This document shows positions 50,306 through 58,561 of a DNA stretch of 64,000 nt, piece after piece. Source of the stretch: Betaproteobacteria bacterium SCN1. Lineage in GTDB: Bacteria; Pseudomonadota; Gammaproteobacteria; Burkholderiales; Thiobacillaceae. The stretch's first letter is position 1; each line of letters opens with the position of its first letter. The stretch is taken from assembly GCA_008923315.1 (NCBI GenBank), contig WBSF01000009.1:124001-188000 (forward strand), in the 5' to 3' direction. The notes under the pieces are model-generated. The model saw only the letters and a list, made by a program, of their open reading frames with translations. It was not told the DNA's origin and did no database searches. Made by a program: the position numbers and the translations under genes.

Positions 50306-50949
50306 CCTTTCCCCAAGCGCCATCCGAGCGCGATTCCCGCACGCGCTGGCTCAAGATCGCCGCGGCCTTCTGGCTGCTGCTCATCAGTGCCGTGGCACTC
50401 ATCAACAACGTCGGCCTGTCGCGGCTCGCCGAACAGACCCAGAGCAGCGCACAGGATGCGCAGGTCAAGGCGCTGGGCCTGCGCGTGGCCGATCTCGAAC
50501 AACAGGCCGATGCGGACAAGCGCCGGCCGGCGCCGATCAGCCAGGCCGAATTCGCCAACGCGCGGCAGGCGCTGAACGAACGGATGACGCGCCTCGAAGA
50601 GGCGGAGGAGGCGAGGGCCTCGGCCATCGACCTGCAGACGCTGCAGGCGCGCGTGAACGGAATCGAAACCCGCCTGGAGAAGACCCGGCAGGTGGCATCC
50701 GCCGCTCGCCCGCGCACTCCGGTTGCGACGAAGCCCAAGGTGCCGGAGCCGCCGTTCCGGGTGCTCGGCGTGGAGCTGCGGGGAGGCGAGCGCTTTCTGT
50801 CGATCACCTCCACCGCCGCGGCCTCGCTCGCGGGCACTCGGCTGCTGCGCGAGGGCGATGCCGAGGGCGGCTGGCAACTGCAGTCCATCGAGGCGCAGGC
50901 GGGCGTGTTCCGGGTGAACGGCCAGACGCAGCGCGTTGCGGTACCGTAG
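50302..50949 (+). CDS. ICE membrane-anchored coiled-coil protein
   Basis: This 215-residue protein has one N-terminal membrane helix (about residues 18-38), then a heptad-rich segment (about 45-135: LAEQTQSSAQDAQVKALGLRVADLEQQAD and later) and a C-terminal beta-rich domain (about 150-215). The layout suggests a periplasmic bridging component of the transfer apparatus. No named family is recognised. It is translationally coupled to PilL and 9 bp before the TIGR03759 gene. Confidence 0.75.
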   Translation: MTFPQAPSERDSRTRWLKIAAAFWLLLISAVALINNVGLSRLAEQTQSSAQDAQVKALGLRVADLEQQADADKRRPAPISQAEFANARQALNERMTRLEEAEEARASAIDLQTLQARVNGIETRLEKTRQVASAARPRTPVATKPKVPEPPFRVLGVELRGGERFLSITSTAAASLAGTRLLREGDAEGGWQLQSIEAQAGVFRVNGQTQRVAVP

Positions 50950-50958
50950 GAGGTCGCC

Positions 50959-51678
50959 ATGAACCTGTGGCCGTTGCTCGCTGCCATCGTCCTGTTCGCC
51001 GCTTTCGGCGCATCCGCCCAGCCAGCCCCGGTGACGAACTCGCGCATGGTGCCCGCCCAGGTGCAGCCGGGCGCCGATGCCGCGCTCGACGAGAGGCAGG
51101 CGCGGGAGTGGGGGCTTCGCTCCGAGGAGTGGGCGCGTTACCGGCAACTGATGCAGGGGCCGCTCGGGGTCTATTCGCCCCAGCTCGATCCGCTCACGAC
51201 GCTGGGCATCGAGGCCCGCAGCGAGGAGGAGCGCAGGCGCTACGCCGAGCTGCAGGTGCAGGCCGAGGCCCGGCGCGTCGGCAAGACGCTGGCCTACCAG
51301 CGGGCCTACGACGCGGCGTGGCAGCGCCTGTTTCCCGGCCAGCCGCGCGTGAGCCTGCCCGGCGCCAAGGCGCAGGGTGCCGGCAACACCGGCTCCGGGC
51401 GCCTGGCGGTCTTCGTCAAGGCCGACTGCGCACCGTGCGCGCAGCGCGTGCAGCAGTTGCAGGCGGCCGGCACAGCCTTCGATCTCTACATGGTCGGCAG
51501 CCGTCAGGACGACGCGCGCATCCGGCAGTGGGCCACCCAGGCGGGCATCGACCCGGCCAGGGTGCGCGCCCGCACCATCACGCTCAACCACGATGCGGGG
51601 CGCTGGCTGTCGCTCGGCCTGCCCGGCGATCTGCCGGCCGTGGTGCGCGAGGTGAACGGCCAATGGCAGCGGCAATAG
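50959..51678 (+). CDS. TIGR03759-family ICE protein with thioredoxin-like CAPC motif
   Basis: This 239-residue secreted protein has a signal peptide (cleavage near ASAQPAP) and a body with the landmarks AREWGLRSEEWARYRQLMQGPLGVYSP. A C-terminal thioredoxin-like domain follows with CAPC (KADCAPCAQRV, about residues 153-156). It is a standard PFGI-1/clc ICE protein, perhaps helping disulphide bonding of transfer proteins. It overlaps the next gene by 16 bp. Confidence 0.88.
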   Translation: MNLWPLLAAIVLFAAFGASAQPAPVTNSRMVPAQVQPGADAALDERQAREWGLRSEEWARYRQLMQGPLGVYSPQLDPLTTLGIEARSEEERRRYAELQVQAEARRVGKTLAYQRAYDAAWQRLFPGQPRVSLPGAKAQGAGNTGSGRLAVFVKADCAPCAQRVQQLQAAGTAFDLYMVGSRQDDARIRQWATQAGIDPARVRARTITLNHDAGRWLSLGLPGDLPAVVREVNGQWQRQ

Positions 51679-52283
51679 GTACTCCGGGCCGGGAGCGTCG
51701 GCCATCCCGCGTCACCATCCGCTGCGCCAGCGCCGCGCTGCTGCTCGCCACCGGCGGCTGGACGTTGGCCGCCCTCGCGCGGGAAGTGCCGCCGCCGGCC
51801 TATCAACTGGCGGCGCATCGTGCAGACGTGCCGGCGGCGGTGCTGTACGCGGTGGCCTTGCAGGAGAGCGGCGCCATGCTGCGCGGGCGCCTGATCCCCT
51901 GGCCGTGGACGCTCAACGTCGCCGGCTCGCCACAGCGCTATGCCACCCGCGCCGAGGCCTGCGCGGGGCTACGCCGGGCACTCGCCAGCACGCCGGCCAA
52001 TCGCATCGACGCCGGCCTCGGCCAAGTCAATCTCGGCTACCACACGCATCGCTACACGCAGCCTTGCGAGCTGCTGGACCCGTACCGCAACCTCGCCATC
52101 GCTGCGGAAATCCTGCGCGAACAGCACACGCCGGGCGAGGACTGGCTGCTTGCCATCGGCCGCTACCACCGGCCCGCCGGCGGGGCGCCCGCGGCACGCT
52201 ACCGGCGCAGTGTGCATCGGCACCTGACCCGCGTGCTCGACCCCGGCGTTCCCGTTCCAACCCTTCAGGCCACCACGCCATGA
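51663..52283 (+). CDS. Lytic transglycosylase-like protein of the ICE
   Basis: This 206-residue protein has an N-terminal signal or anchor segment (about residues 18-38). The lysozyme-like fold shows the catalytic Glu in YAVALQESGAM (about 68) and the GLGQVNLGYH segment (about 120). Such enzymes locally open peptidoglycan for the conjugation channel. ATG 51663 lies inside the TIGR03759 gene end. It overlaps the PFL_4695 gene by four bases. Confidence 0.87.
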   Translation: MAAAIGTPGRERRPSRVTIRCASAALLLATGGWTLAALAREVPPPAYQLAAHRADVPAAVLYAVALQESGAMLRGRLIPWPWTLNVAGSPQRYATRAEACAGLRRALASTPANRIDAGLGQVNLGYHTHRYTQPCELLDPYRNLAIAAEILREQHTPGEDWLLAIGRYHRPAGGAPAARYRRSVHRHLTRVLDPGVPVPTLQATTP

Positions 52284-52813
52284 ACCACATCGTTTTCATC
52301 GCCGCCATCGGGCTGCTGTCCACGACCACCGTCTTCGCCCAGACCGCCTCCGCGCCCCTGATCGTCGTCGAAGACCGCGGCGGCGACTCCGCGCTGCCGT
52401 ACTACCGGCCGCTGAATCCCCAGCCGGATCAGGCCGCACCGCCGGCCCCTATGCCAGTCCCTCGCGTGGGCAACGCGGCCGACGCCGAAGCCGCCATGCT
52501 GCCGGTGCGCTCGACGCAACTGTCGCCGGGCCAGGTGCAGCGCCGCGTCATCCGGGCGCCGGGCCTGACGGCGCTGTTCCTGATCGGCGACGACGAGCGT
52601 TCGCGCGCCTGGCTGCGGTAGCGGCAGGCCGCGCTGCGCGAGCTGGGGGCCGTGGGCCTGGTGGTCAACGTGGAGTCGATGGCCGCGCTGACGGCGCTGC
52701 GCAGGCTGGCTCCCGGCCTGACCCTCTCGCCGGCCTCCGGCGACGACCTGGCCCAGCGCCTGGGCCTGCGCCACTACCCAGTGCTCATCACGGCCACCGG
52801 TGTCGAGCAGTAG
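52280..52813 (+). pseudogene. PFL_4695-family ICE protein (TIGR03765) interrupted by an in-frame amber codon
   Basis: The first part (113 residues; signal peptide, Pro-rich middle, then PGLTALFLIGDDERSRAWLR) ends at TAG 52619-52621. The same frame continues immediately with RQAALRELGAVGLVVNVESM and reaches the natural end at 52811-52813 (ITATGVEQ). The remainder fits the family length of about 177 residues. One base change would restore a sense codon, and no frameshift is present. Unless amber codons are suppressed the product is truncated by about 64 residues, which may affect transfer. Confidence 0.85.
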
Positions 52814-52821
52814 GTGCGCAA

Positions 52822-54978
52822 ATGGCCCAACCGCATGCGGTCGAGGTGCTGCTGCGGCCAGCGGTGGAGCTTCATACCGTGGCGGTCTGCACCGGCGCCG
52901 CGATTCTGTGCCTGGTGGCACCGTGGTCGCTCGCGCTGAACCCGCTACTCGGCCTGGGCTCGGCGCTGGCCTTCCTGACCTTCGGCGCGATTCGCCTGCG
53001 CGATGCCTGGGCGATCCTGCGCTATCGCCGCAACATCCGCCGCCTGCCGCGCTACGTGATGACCAGCCGCGACGTGCCGGTGAGTCAGCAACGGCTGTTC
53101 GTCGGCCGGGGCTTTCGCTGGGAGCAGCGGCACACGCACCGGCTGATGCAGACCTACCGGCCGGAGTTCCGCCGCTACGTCGAGCCGACGGCGATCTACC
53201 GGGCCGCCCGGCGGCTGGAGGAGCGGCTTGAGTTCGCGCCGTTTCCCGTCTCGACGCTGGCGCGCGCGCTGGCCTGGGACAGCCCGCTCAACCCGGCCCG
53301 GCCGCTGCCGCCGGTCGGCGGACTGCCGCGCCTGCATGGCATCGAGCCGCACGAGGCCGACGTCACCCTGCCGCTGGGCGAGCGCGTCGGCCACACCCTG
53401 GTGCTGGGCACCACGCGCGTGGGCAAGACGCGGCTGGCCGAGCTGTTCATCACCCAGGACATCCGCCGCAAGGTCCGCGGCGAGCACGAGGTGGTGATCG
53501 TCTTCGACCCCAAGGGCGATGCGGACCTGTTGAAGCGCATGTACGTCGAGGCCAAGCGCGCCGGGCGCGAAGGCGAGTTCTACGTGTTCCATCTGGGCTG
53601 GCCGGACATCTCGGCGCGCTACAACGCCGTCGGCCGGTTCGGGCGGATCTCCGAGGTGGCCACGCGCATCGCCGGACAGCTCTCGGGCGAAGGCAACAGC
53701 GCCGCCTTCCGCGAATTCGCCTGGCGCTTCGTCAACATCATCGCGCGCGCCCTGGTCGAGCTGGGGCAGCGGCCGGACTACTTGCTGATCCAGCGCCACG
53801 TCATCAACATCGACGCGCTGTTCATCGAGTACGCCCAGCACTACTTCGCCAAGAATGAGCCGAAGGCCTGGGAAGTCATCGTCCAGCTCGAAGCCAAGCT
53901 GAACGACAAGAACATCCCGCGCAACATGATCGGGCGCGAGAAGCGCGTGGTGGCCCTCGAACAGTACCTGTCCCAGGTGCGCGTCTATGACCCGGTGCTC
54001 GACGGCCTGCGCAGCGCCGTGCGCTACGACCGGACGTACTTCGACAAGATCGTCGCCTCGCTGCTGCCGCTGCTGGAGAAGCTCACCACCGGCAAGATTG
54101 CGCAACTGCTCGCACCGAACTATTCCGACCTGTCCGACCCGCGGCCGATCTTCGACTGGATGCAGGTCATCCGCAAACGCGCGGTGGTCTACGTGGGGCT
54201 GGATGCGCTGTCCGACGCCGAAGTCGCGGCGGCGGTGGGCAACTCGATGTTCAGCGATCTGGTCTCGGTCGCCGGCCACATCTACAAGTTCGGCATCGAC
54301 GACGGGCTGCCCGGCGCCGCGGCGGGCGCCAAGATCCCGATCAATGTCCACGCCGACGAATTCAATGAACTCATGGGCGACGAGTTCATTCCGATGGTCA
54401 ACAAGGGTGGCGGTGCCGGCGTGCAGGTGACGGCCTACACGCAGACCTTGAGCGACATCGAGGCGCGCATCGGCAACCGTGCCAAGGCCGGCCAGGTGGT
54501 CGGCAACTTCAACAACCTGTTCATGCTGCGCGTGCGCGAGACCGCCACCGCCGAGCTGCTGACGCGACAACTGCCCAAGGTCGAGGTGTACGCCACGGCA
54601 CTGATGAGCGGCGCCACCGACAGCTCCGACCCGCACGGCAATACTGCATTCACGTCTAACACCCAGGACCGCATCAGCAGCAACAGCGTGCCGCTGATCG
54701 AGCCGGCGCATGTGGTGGCGCTGCCCAAGGGGCAGTGCTTCGCGCTGACCGAGGGCGGCAACCTCTGGAAAGTCCGCATGCCGCTGCCGGCACCCGACCC
54801 CGACGAAGCCATGCCGAAGGATCTGCAGGAGCTGGCCGGCTACATGCGGCAGCACTACGTCGAGGCCGGAGACTGGTGGGAGAACCAAGGCCTCCCCGGC
54901 CTGCAGGACAAGGCGCTGCCCGACGACCTGCTGGACGACTTCAAGCAGATGGCTGCCGCTGAAGAGGCCGAAGCATGA
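52822..54978 (+). CDS. traD: TraD/TraG-type conjugative coupling protein (TIGR03743)
   Basis: This 718-residue protein couples the relaxosome to the transfer channel. Two membrane helices (about residues 18-35 and 45-62) precede the RecA-like ATPase domain: Walker A GTTRVGKTR (about 196-204), Walker B-type VIVFDPKGD (about 228-236), and a later INVHADEFNELMG segment. It is the SXT/PFGI-type TraD of normal length. It starts 8 bp after the broken PFL_4695 frame and overlaps the TIGR03747 gene by four bases. Confidence 0.94.
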   Translation: MAQPHAVEVLLRPAVELHTVAVCTGAAILCLVAPWSLALNPLLGLGSALAFLTFGAIRLRDAWAILRYRRNIRRLPRYVMTSRDVPVSQQRLFVGRGFRWEQRHTHRLMQTYRPEFRRYVEPTAIYRAARRLEERLEFAPFPVSTLARALAWDSPLNPARPLPPVGGLPRLHGIEPHEADVTLPLGERVGHTLVLGTTRVGKTRLAELFITQDIRRKVRGEHEVVIVFDPKGDADLLKRMYVEAKRAGREGEFYVFHLGWPDISARYNAVGRFGRISEVATRIAGQLSGEGNSAAFREFAWRFVNIIARALVELGQRPDYLLIQRHVINIDALFIEYAQHYFAKNEPKAWEVIVQLEAKLNDKNIPRNMIGREKRVVALEQYLSQVRVYDPVLDGLRSAVRYDRTYFDKIVASLLPLLEKLTTGKIAQLLAPNYSDLSDPRPIFDWMQVIRKRAVVYVGLDALSDAEVAAAVGNSMFSDLVSVAGHIYKFGIDDGLPGAAAGAKIPINVHADEFNELMGDEFIPMVNKGGGAGVQVTAYTQTLSDIEARIGNRAKAGQVVGNFNNLFMLRVRETATAELLTRQLPKVEVYATALMSGATDSSDPHGNTAFTSNTQDRISSNSVPLIEPAHVVALPKGQCFALTEGGNLWKVRMPLPAPDPDEAMPKDLQELAGYMRQHYVEAGDWWENQGLPGLQDKALPDDLLDDFKQMAAAEEAEA

Positions 54979-55724
54979 GCGATCCGGCCGTCGCGGCCCA
55001 GCGCCAGCTGCAACGACAGCAGGGGTTGATCGCCAGCCTGGTCACGCTGCCGTTCCGCTTCTTCGGCGTGCTGTGCGGCGCGCTGCTGCTGTGCATCCTG
55101 ATCGAATGCGTCGGCATGCATTTCTTCTGGCCCGAGCAGGGCTGGCGCCACGCGCAGGGCATGCTGCACTACGAGCTGGATCAGCTCTCCACGCATTTCA
55201 CGCGCAGCGCGCTGGTGCAGGAGCCAGGGCGCACCGCGCACCGGCTGGTCGAGCAGGGCTACGACTGGCTGTTCGTGAAGAGCGGCCTGCTGGACTGGAT
55301 ACGCGACGCCTCGGCGCAGGCCAGCGCCGGCAGCCATCGCCCGACCCAGGATTTCCGCTACTACCTGGGCCTGGTCTACGTGCATCTGGAGAGCTACCTG
55401 ATCGCGGCGGCCTACACGACGCTGGTCTTCCTCGTGCGGCTGCTGGTGCTGTGCCTGACCCTGCCGCTGTTCCTGATGGCCGCCTTCGTCGGGCTGGTGG
55501 ACGGCCTGGTGCGCCGGGACATCCGCCGCTTCGGCGCGGGACGCGAATCGGGGTTCATCTATCACCGCGCCAGGGCCAGCCTGATGCCGCTGGCCGTGCT
55601 GCCGTGGGTGGCTTACCTGGCGCTACCGGTCAGCGTGAACCCGTTGCTGATCCTGCTGCCCAGCGCTGCATTGCTCGGCGTGGCGGTGTGCATTGCGGCG
55701 GCGACGTTCAAGAAGTACCTGTGA
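54975..55724 (+). CDS. TIGR03747-family ICE membrane protein
   Basis: This 249-residue inner-membrane protein has a cytoplasmic start and four hydrophobic segments (about residues 22-45, 138-165, 198-215 and 220-245). The conserved-looking GWRHAQGMLHYELDQLSTHFTR loop follows helix 1. It is found directly after traD in PFGI-1/clc-type elements. The rest of the conjugation genes expected after it (RAQPRD, TIGR03758, TIGR03745 and others) do not follow; a restriction system is inserted here. Confidence 0.88.
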   Translation: MSDPAVAAQRQLQRQQGLIASLVTLPFRFFGVLCGALLLCILIECVGMHFFWPEQGWRHAQGMLHYELDQLSTHFTRSALVQEPGRTAHRLVEQGYDWLFVKSGLLDWIRDASAQASAGSHRPTQDFRYYLGLVYVHLESYLIAAAYTTLVFLVRLLVLCLTLPLFLMAAFVGLVDGLVRRDIRRFGAGRESGFIYHRARASLMPLAVLPWVAYLALPVSVNPLLILLPSAALLGVAVCIAAATFKKYL

Positions 55725-55893
55725 TCCAGACATTCAAGAACCGGGTGCGTGGCGGCAGGTCGGCTCTACCCACGAGACGCCGGCCACCAACGACGTCTGG
55801 AACAGAGAGCCTTCATGGAGCAACACGAGGGAGCAGCGAACAGTCCTGGAGACCTCCATGCCTCCAAAAGTGATCGACTCGCACGCAACAACT

Positions 55894-55923
55894 ATATATC
55901 ATGTCGTCAGCGACAAGATATAT
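55894..55923. promoter_or_regulatory. Large dyad in front of the restriction-system controller
   Basis: Arms ATATATC (55894-55900) and GATATAT (55917-55923) enclose GTCG/CGAC, giving a 30-bp dyad in an AT-rich patch. It lies 18 bp before ATG 55942. A TATATC here can serve as a -10, so the site is a good candidate for autoregulation by the controller protein. Confidence 0.65.
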
Positions 55924-55941
55924 GCGGAACAAAACGAAAAT

Positions 55942-56409
55942 ATGCTAAGACTTACCCCGGCACAAGTCACCCAGGTAGCGCAGCTACCCGATCAGACCCT
56001 GCGTCATTGGCGCAGCGTTCTGCCGCCGCTCGCCGGTCTGAACGGCTATACCCCCTGCTTCACGCCTGGCGATGCTCTCGCATTGCTCGTAGTTCGGCAT
56101 TTGGTCAAGGTAATGGGCATCAGCGTCGGCGCGCTGGCAGCAGCCTCTTCAGACCTGTTTTCCATCTGCCGCAATACGAGCTGGCCACATCTTGCCGATC
56201 GTCGTCTCCTCGTTCAAGTCGAAGATGGGCGGGTGATCCTGCTATCCAGCGAACCCGATCTTGATAGGCCGGCCATCTTGGTTCCTATGCGCCCCTTTGC
56301 GGAGCAACTGCAGGCCGCATGGGCCAGCAGCTTCCCTGCCCTGGAGCAGTTGCCCCTTCAGTTCGGAGCGGCCGTAGTGCCACGCCCCTCACGGATGGCA
56401 GGAGCGTGA
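55942..56409 (+). CDS. MerR-like controller of the restriction-modification system
   Basis: This protein (155 residues from ATG 55942) has a MerR-like winged helix: LTPAQVTQVAQLPDQTLRHWRSVLPPLAGLNG, then FTPGDALALLVVRHLVKVMGISVGAL. It probably times expression of the downstream methylase and nuclease genes. I prefer ATG 55942 because a large dyad and an AT-rich promoter-like patch lie just upstream. The ATG at 55858 (183 residues, GGAG upstream) is in frame and possible, but would put that dyad inside the coding region. The methylase gene starts six bases after the stop. Confidence 0.78.
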   Translation: MLRLTPAQVTQVAQLPDQTLRHWRSVLPPLAGLNGYTPCFTPGDALALLVVRHLVKVMGISVGALAAASSDLFSICRNTSWPHLADRRLLVQVEDGRVILLSSEPDLDRPAILVPMRPFAEQLQAAWASSFPALEQLPLQFGAAVVPRPSRMAGA

Positions 56410-56414
56410 ACGTC

Positions 56415-58529
56415 ATGAGCCTTGAGCTGACCACCACACCGGACCTGGCATTCGACTCACAGATTCTGACTGGCGCCGGTACCGCAACGGCCGACCTGGG
56501 GCCGGTTTGGATTCTCGAAGAGGTCGCAGGGCACTTGCGCGCCCAAGGCAGAAAGACAGGCACCCCGCGCATGAGGCTCTACCGCCTTGGTGGAGATGTG
56601 TTGACGGCCCTGCACGAACAAGAGCTGGCCCAGGGGGCTTCACGCATCGACACCGCCATGTCTCTTCTTGAAGAGGCAAAGGCACGAAGTGGAGTCGTTG
56701 TCTGCAGCTTCCGTACGGTGGCTGCTGCTCAATTGGTGGATCGCCTGGAAACAAATGGTTCTCCCACACTCCACTACGTTGTCGAAGTCGATCCAACGCG
56801 CAGGGTTGAGTTTGCGCGCGCGAGGGACGGGGTGCGCACGTCCCCACCCAAGGAGCGTGTGGAAAACGCGAGCTGGCAGCAGATCAACCTGAGCGGCCCC
56901 GCAGGAGGTTCCGAATGCTACGCCGCAAACCTTGGCAAGGCAGCGTTGGGTGACGTAGAGGAATTGACCTGCTTTGCCTTGTCCATCGGCGGCATCAAGG
57001 GATACCAGCGCGGCATCCTCGTAGGCATGACATCGTTAAGCCTTGACGACGGACTGAAAAAGCTCGCGCAACTCCTGGCGTGGACCCGCTGGGTCCGGCT
57101 TGCAGCCCGAAGGGCCAAACGGGAGCGTTCGGCAGTCGCTGCCGTTTCCTCTCGGGGGCCTGATGCCACAGACGGCACCGCACCACTGAACATTCTTGTA
57201 CGGGCCAATCGCAAGATTGCTGCTGGTCACGACGCGAAAGCCGCCAGCCAGCGCTCGCAGCTTTTCGATCAGCCCATGCAGCTCAAACGTCGGCTGACAG
57301 CAGACAAGAAAACGCTGAATGTAGTAGAGCTGTTTGCCGGGGCGGGAGGCATGGGCGTAGGCTTCCTCAGCGCGGGGACGGCCGATGGGCGCGGCTATCG
57401 CATTGCAGGATCTGCCGAGATCCATCCCATTTATACACAGACGCTGAAGCTGAATCATGCCTACATGCAAAAGGCAGGGCTTACACCGGCTGATGCAACG
57501 CCGGCCGAGTATGCCCCCATGGACCTTTGCTCAGACAAGGTCAGAGCGCGGCTGGGAGCCATGGCGAAGGAGTACGGGGACGTCGACGTTTTGATTGGCG
57601 GCCCCCCCTGCCAGGGCTTTTCAAGCGCGAACCGCAACAGTTGGTCCAGCTCAAACCCCAACAACCGTCTGGTAGATGCCTTTTTGGATTGCGTTCAGCA
57701 AATGGCGCCAAAGGTTCTGCTGATGGAAAACGTACAAGGGATACTGTGGACGCCCAGAGAAGATTCTGATCCCGACCTCAGTGTCGCTGCTCATGTCTTG
57801 GAGCGGCTTGGAAGCATGGGTTATCTCGTCTTCCCGAAGCTGCTTGACGCCGTCTGGTATGGAGCCCCCCAAAACCGCAACCGTTTCTTCCTGCTCGGCA
57901 TCCACAAGGACGTCGGCTATTCGCAGGAAGATTTCGGCAAGTGGGGACCGTTTCCGAAGCCGACTCACGGCCCTGGTACAACCAACGCATTCGTAACGGT
58001 TCGCGATGCCATCGCTGATCTGCCAAAGCTTGGAAATGGAGATTCCTTGGCCGAGCGGCCTTACGAAGAGAATCCTGCTCTTCTACAGCAGAACGCTTTT
58101 CTTCGAGCAATGCGCATCGGCGCGCCTAAAGGAATCATCTGGGACCACGTCACCTCTCGACATGCGGAGTACGTAATCGAGCGCTACAAGGGCATCGGCC
58201 AGGGGCAGAACTGGCAGGCGGTCCGAGACCTGATGACTAACTACGCCGACGTGGAGCGCACACATAGCAACATCTACCGCCGCTTGGCGTGGTCGGAGCC
58301 CGCCATCACCATCGGCCACTACCGCAAGAGCATGATCATCCATCCGGCACAGCATCGAGGCCTTTCGCTCCGAGAGGCGGCACGGCTGCAGAGCTTTCCC
58401 GACTGGTTCCGTTTTGCCGGCACCCCGTCGGGCGGTGAAGGCGGTCTCATGCACAAGCAGCAGCAGCTTGCGAACGCAGTCTGCCCAAGTGTGACGAAAG
58501 CCGTTGCGGAGTTCATTCTCGAGCTCTGA
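56415..58529 (+). CDS. DNA cytosine-5 methyltransferase with long N-terminal extension
   Basis: This 704-residue protein has all C5-methylase landmarks: motif I FAGAGGMGVGF (about residue 305), motif IV GGPPCQGFS with catalytic Cys (about 398), motif VI MENVQG, motif VIII QNRNR and motif X QQLANAVCPSV. The first 300 residues have no methylase motif. They contain a Cys-poor alpha/beta region (VWILEEVAGHLRAQGRKTGTPRMRLYRLGGDVL) and a Lys/Arg-rich segment before motif I. It should protect self DNA in the system. An R-M role is supported by the adjacent Z1, PD-(D/E)XK and MORC genes. Confidence 0.9.
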   Translation: MSLELTTTPDLAFDSQILTGAGTATADLGPVWILEEVAGHLRAQGRKTGTPRMRLYRLGGDVLTALHEQELAQGASRIDTAMSLLEEAKARSGVVVCSFRTVAAAQLVDRLETNGSPTLHYVVEVDPTRRVEFARARDGVRTSPPKERVENASWQQINLSGPAGGSECYAANLGKAALGDVEELTCFALSIGGIKGYQRGILVGMTSLSLDDGLKKLAQLLAWTRWVRLAARRAKRERSAVAAVSSRGPDATDGTAPLNILVRANRKIAAGHDAKAASQRSQLFDQPMQLKRRLTADKKTLNVVELFAGAGGMGVGFLSAGTADGRGYRIAGSAEIHPIYTQTLKLNHAYMQKAGLTPADATPAEYAPMDLCSDKVRARLGAMAKEYGDVDVLIGGPPCQGFSSANRNSWSSSNPNNRLVDAFLDCVQQMAPKVLLMENVQGILWTPREDSDPDLSVAAHVLERLGSMGYLVFPKLLDAVWYGAPQNRNRFFLLGIHKDVGYSQEDFGKWGPFPKPTHGPGTTNAFVTVRDAIADLPKLGNGDSLAERPYEENPALLQQNAFLRAMRIGAPKGIIWDHVTSRHAEYVIERYKGIGQGQNWQAVRDLMTNYADVERTHSNIYRRLAWSEPAITIGHYRKSMIIHPAQHRGLSLREAARLQSFPDWFRFAGTPSGGEGGLMHKQQQLANAVCPSVTKAVAEFILEL

Positions 58530-58561
58530 ACCAGGACCAATAATTTCAAGGGGAACCGTAC

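Noticed and set aside
50220-51662. Plus-strand open frame running into the lytic transglycosylase
   Set aside because: Only the part from ATG 51663 has family features. The earlier part lies out of frame under two supported genes.
52280-52813. Programmed amber read-through or selenocysteine-like recoding
   Set aside because: No stem-loop or context signal was seen after the TAG, and the simplest explanation is a point mutation.
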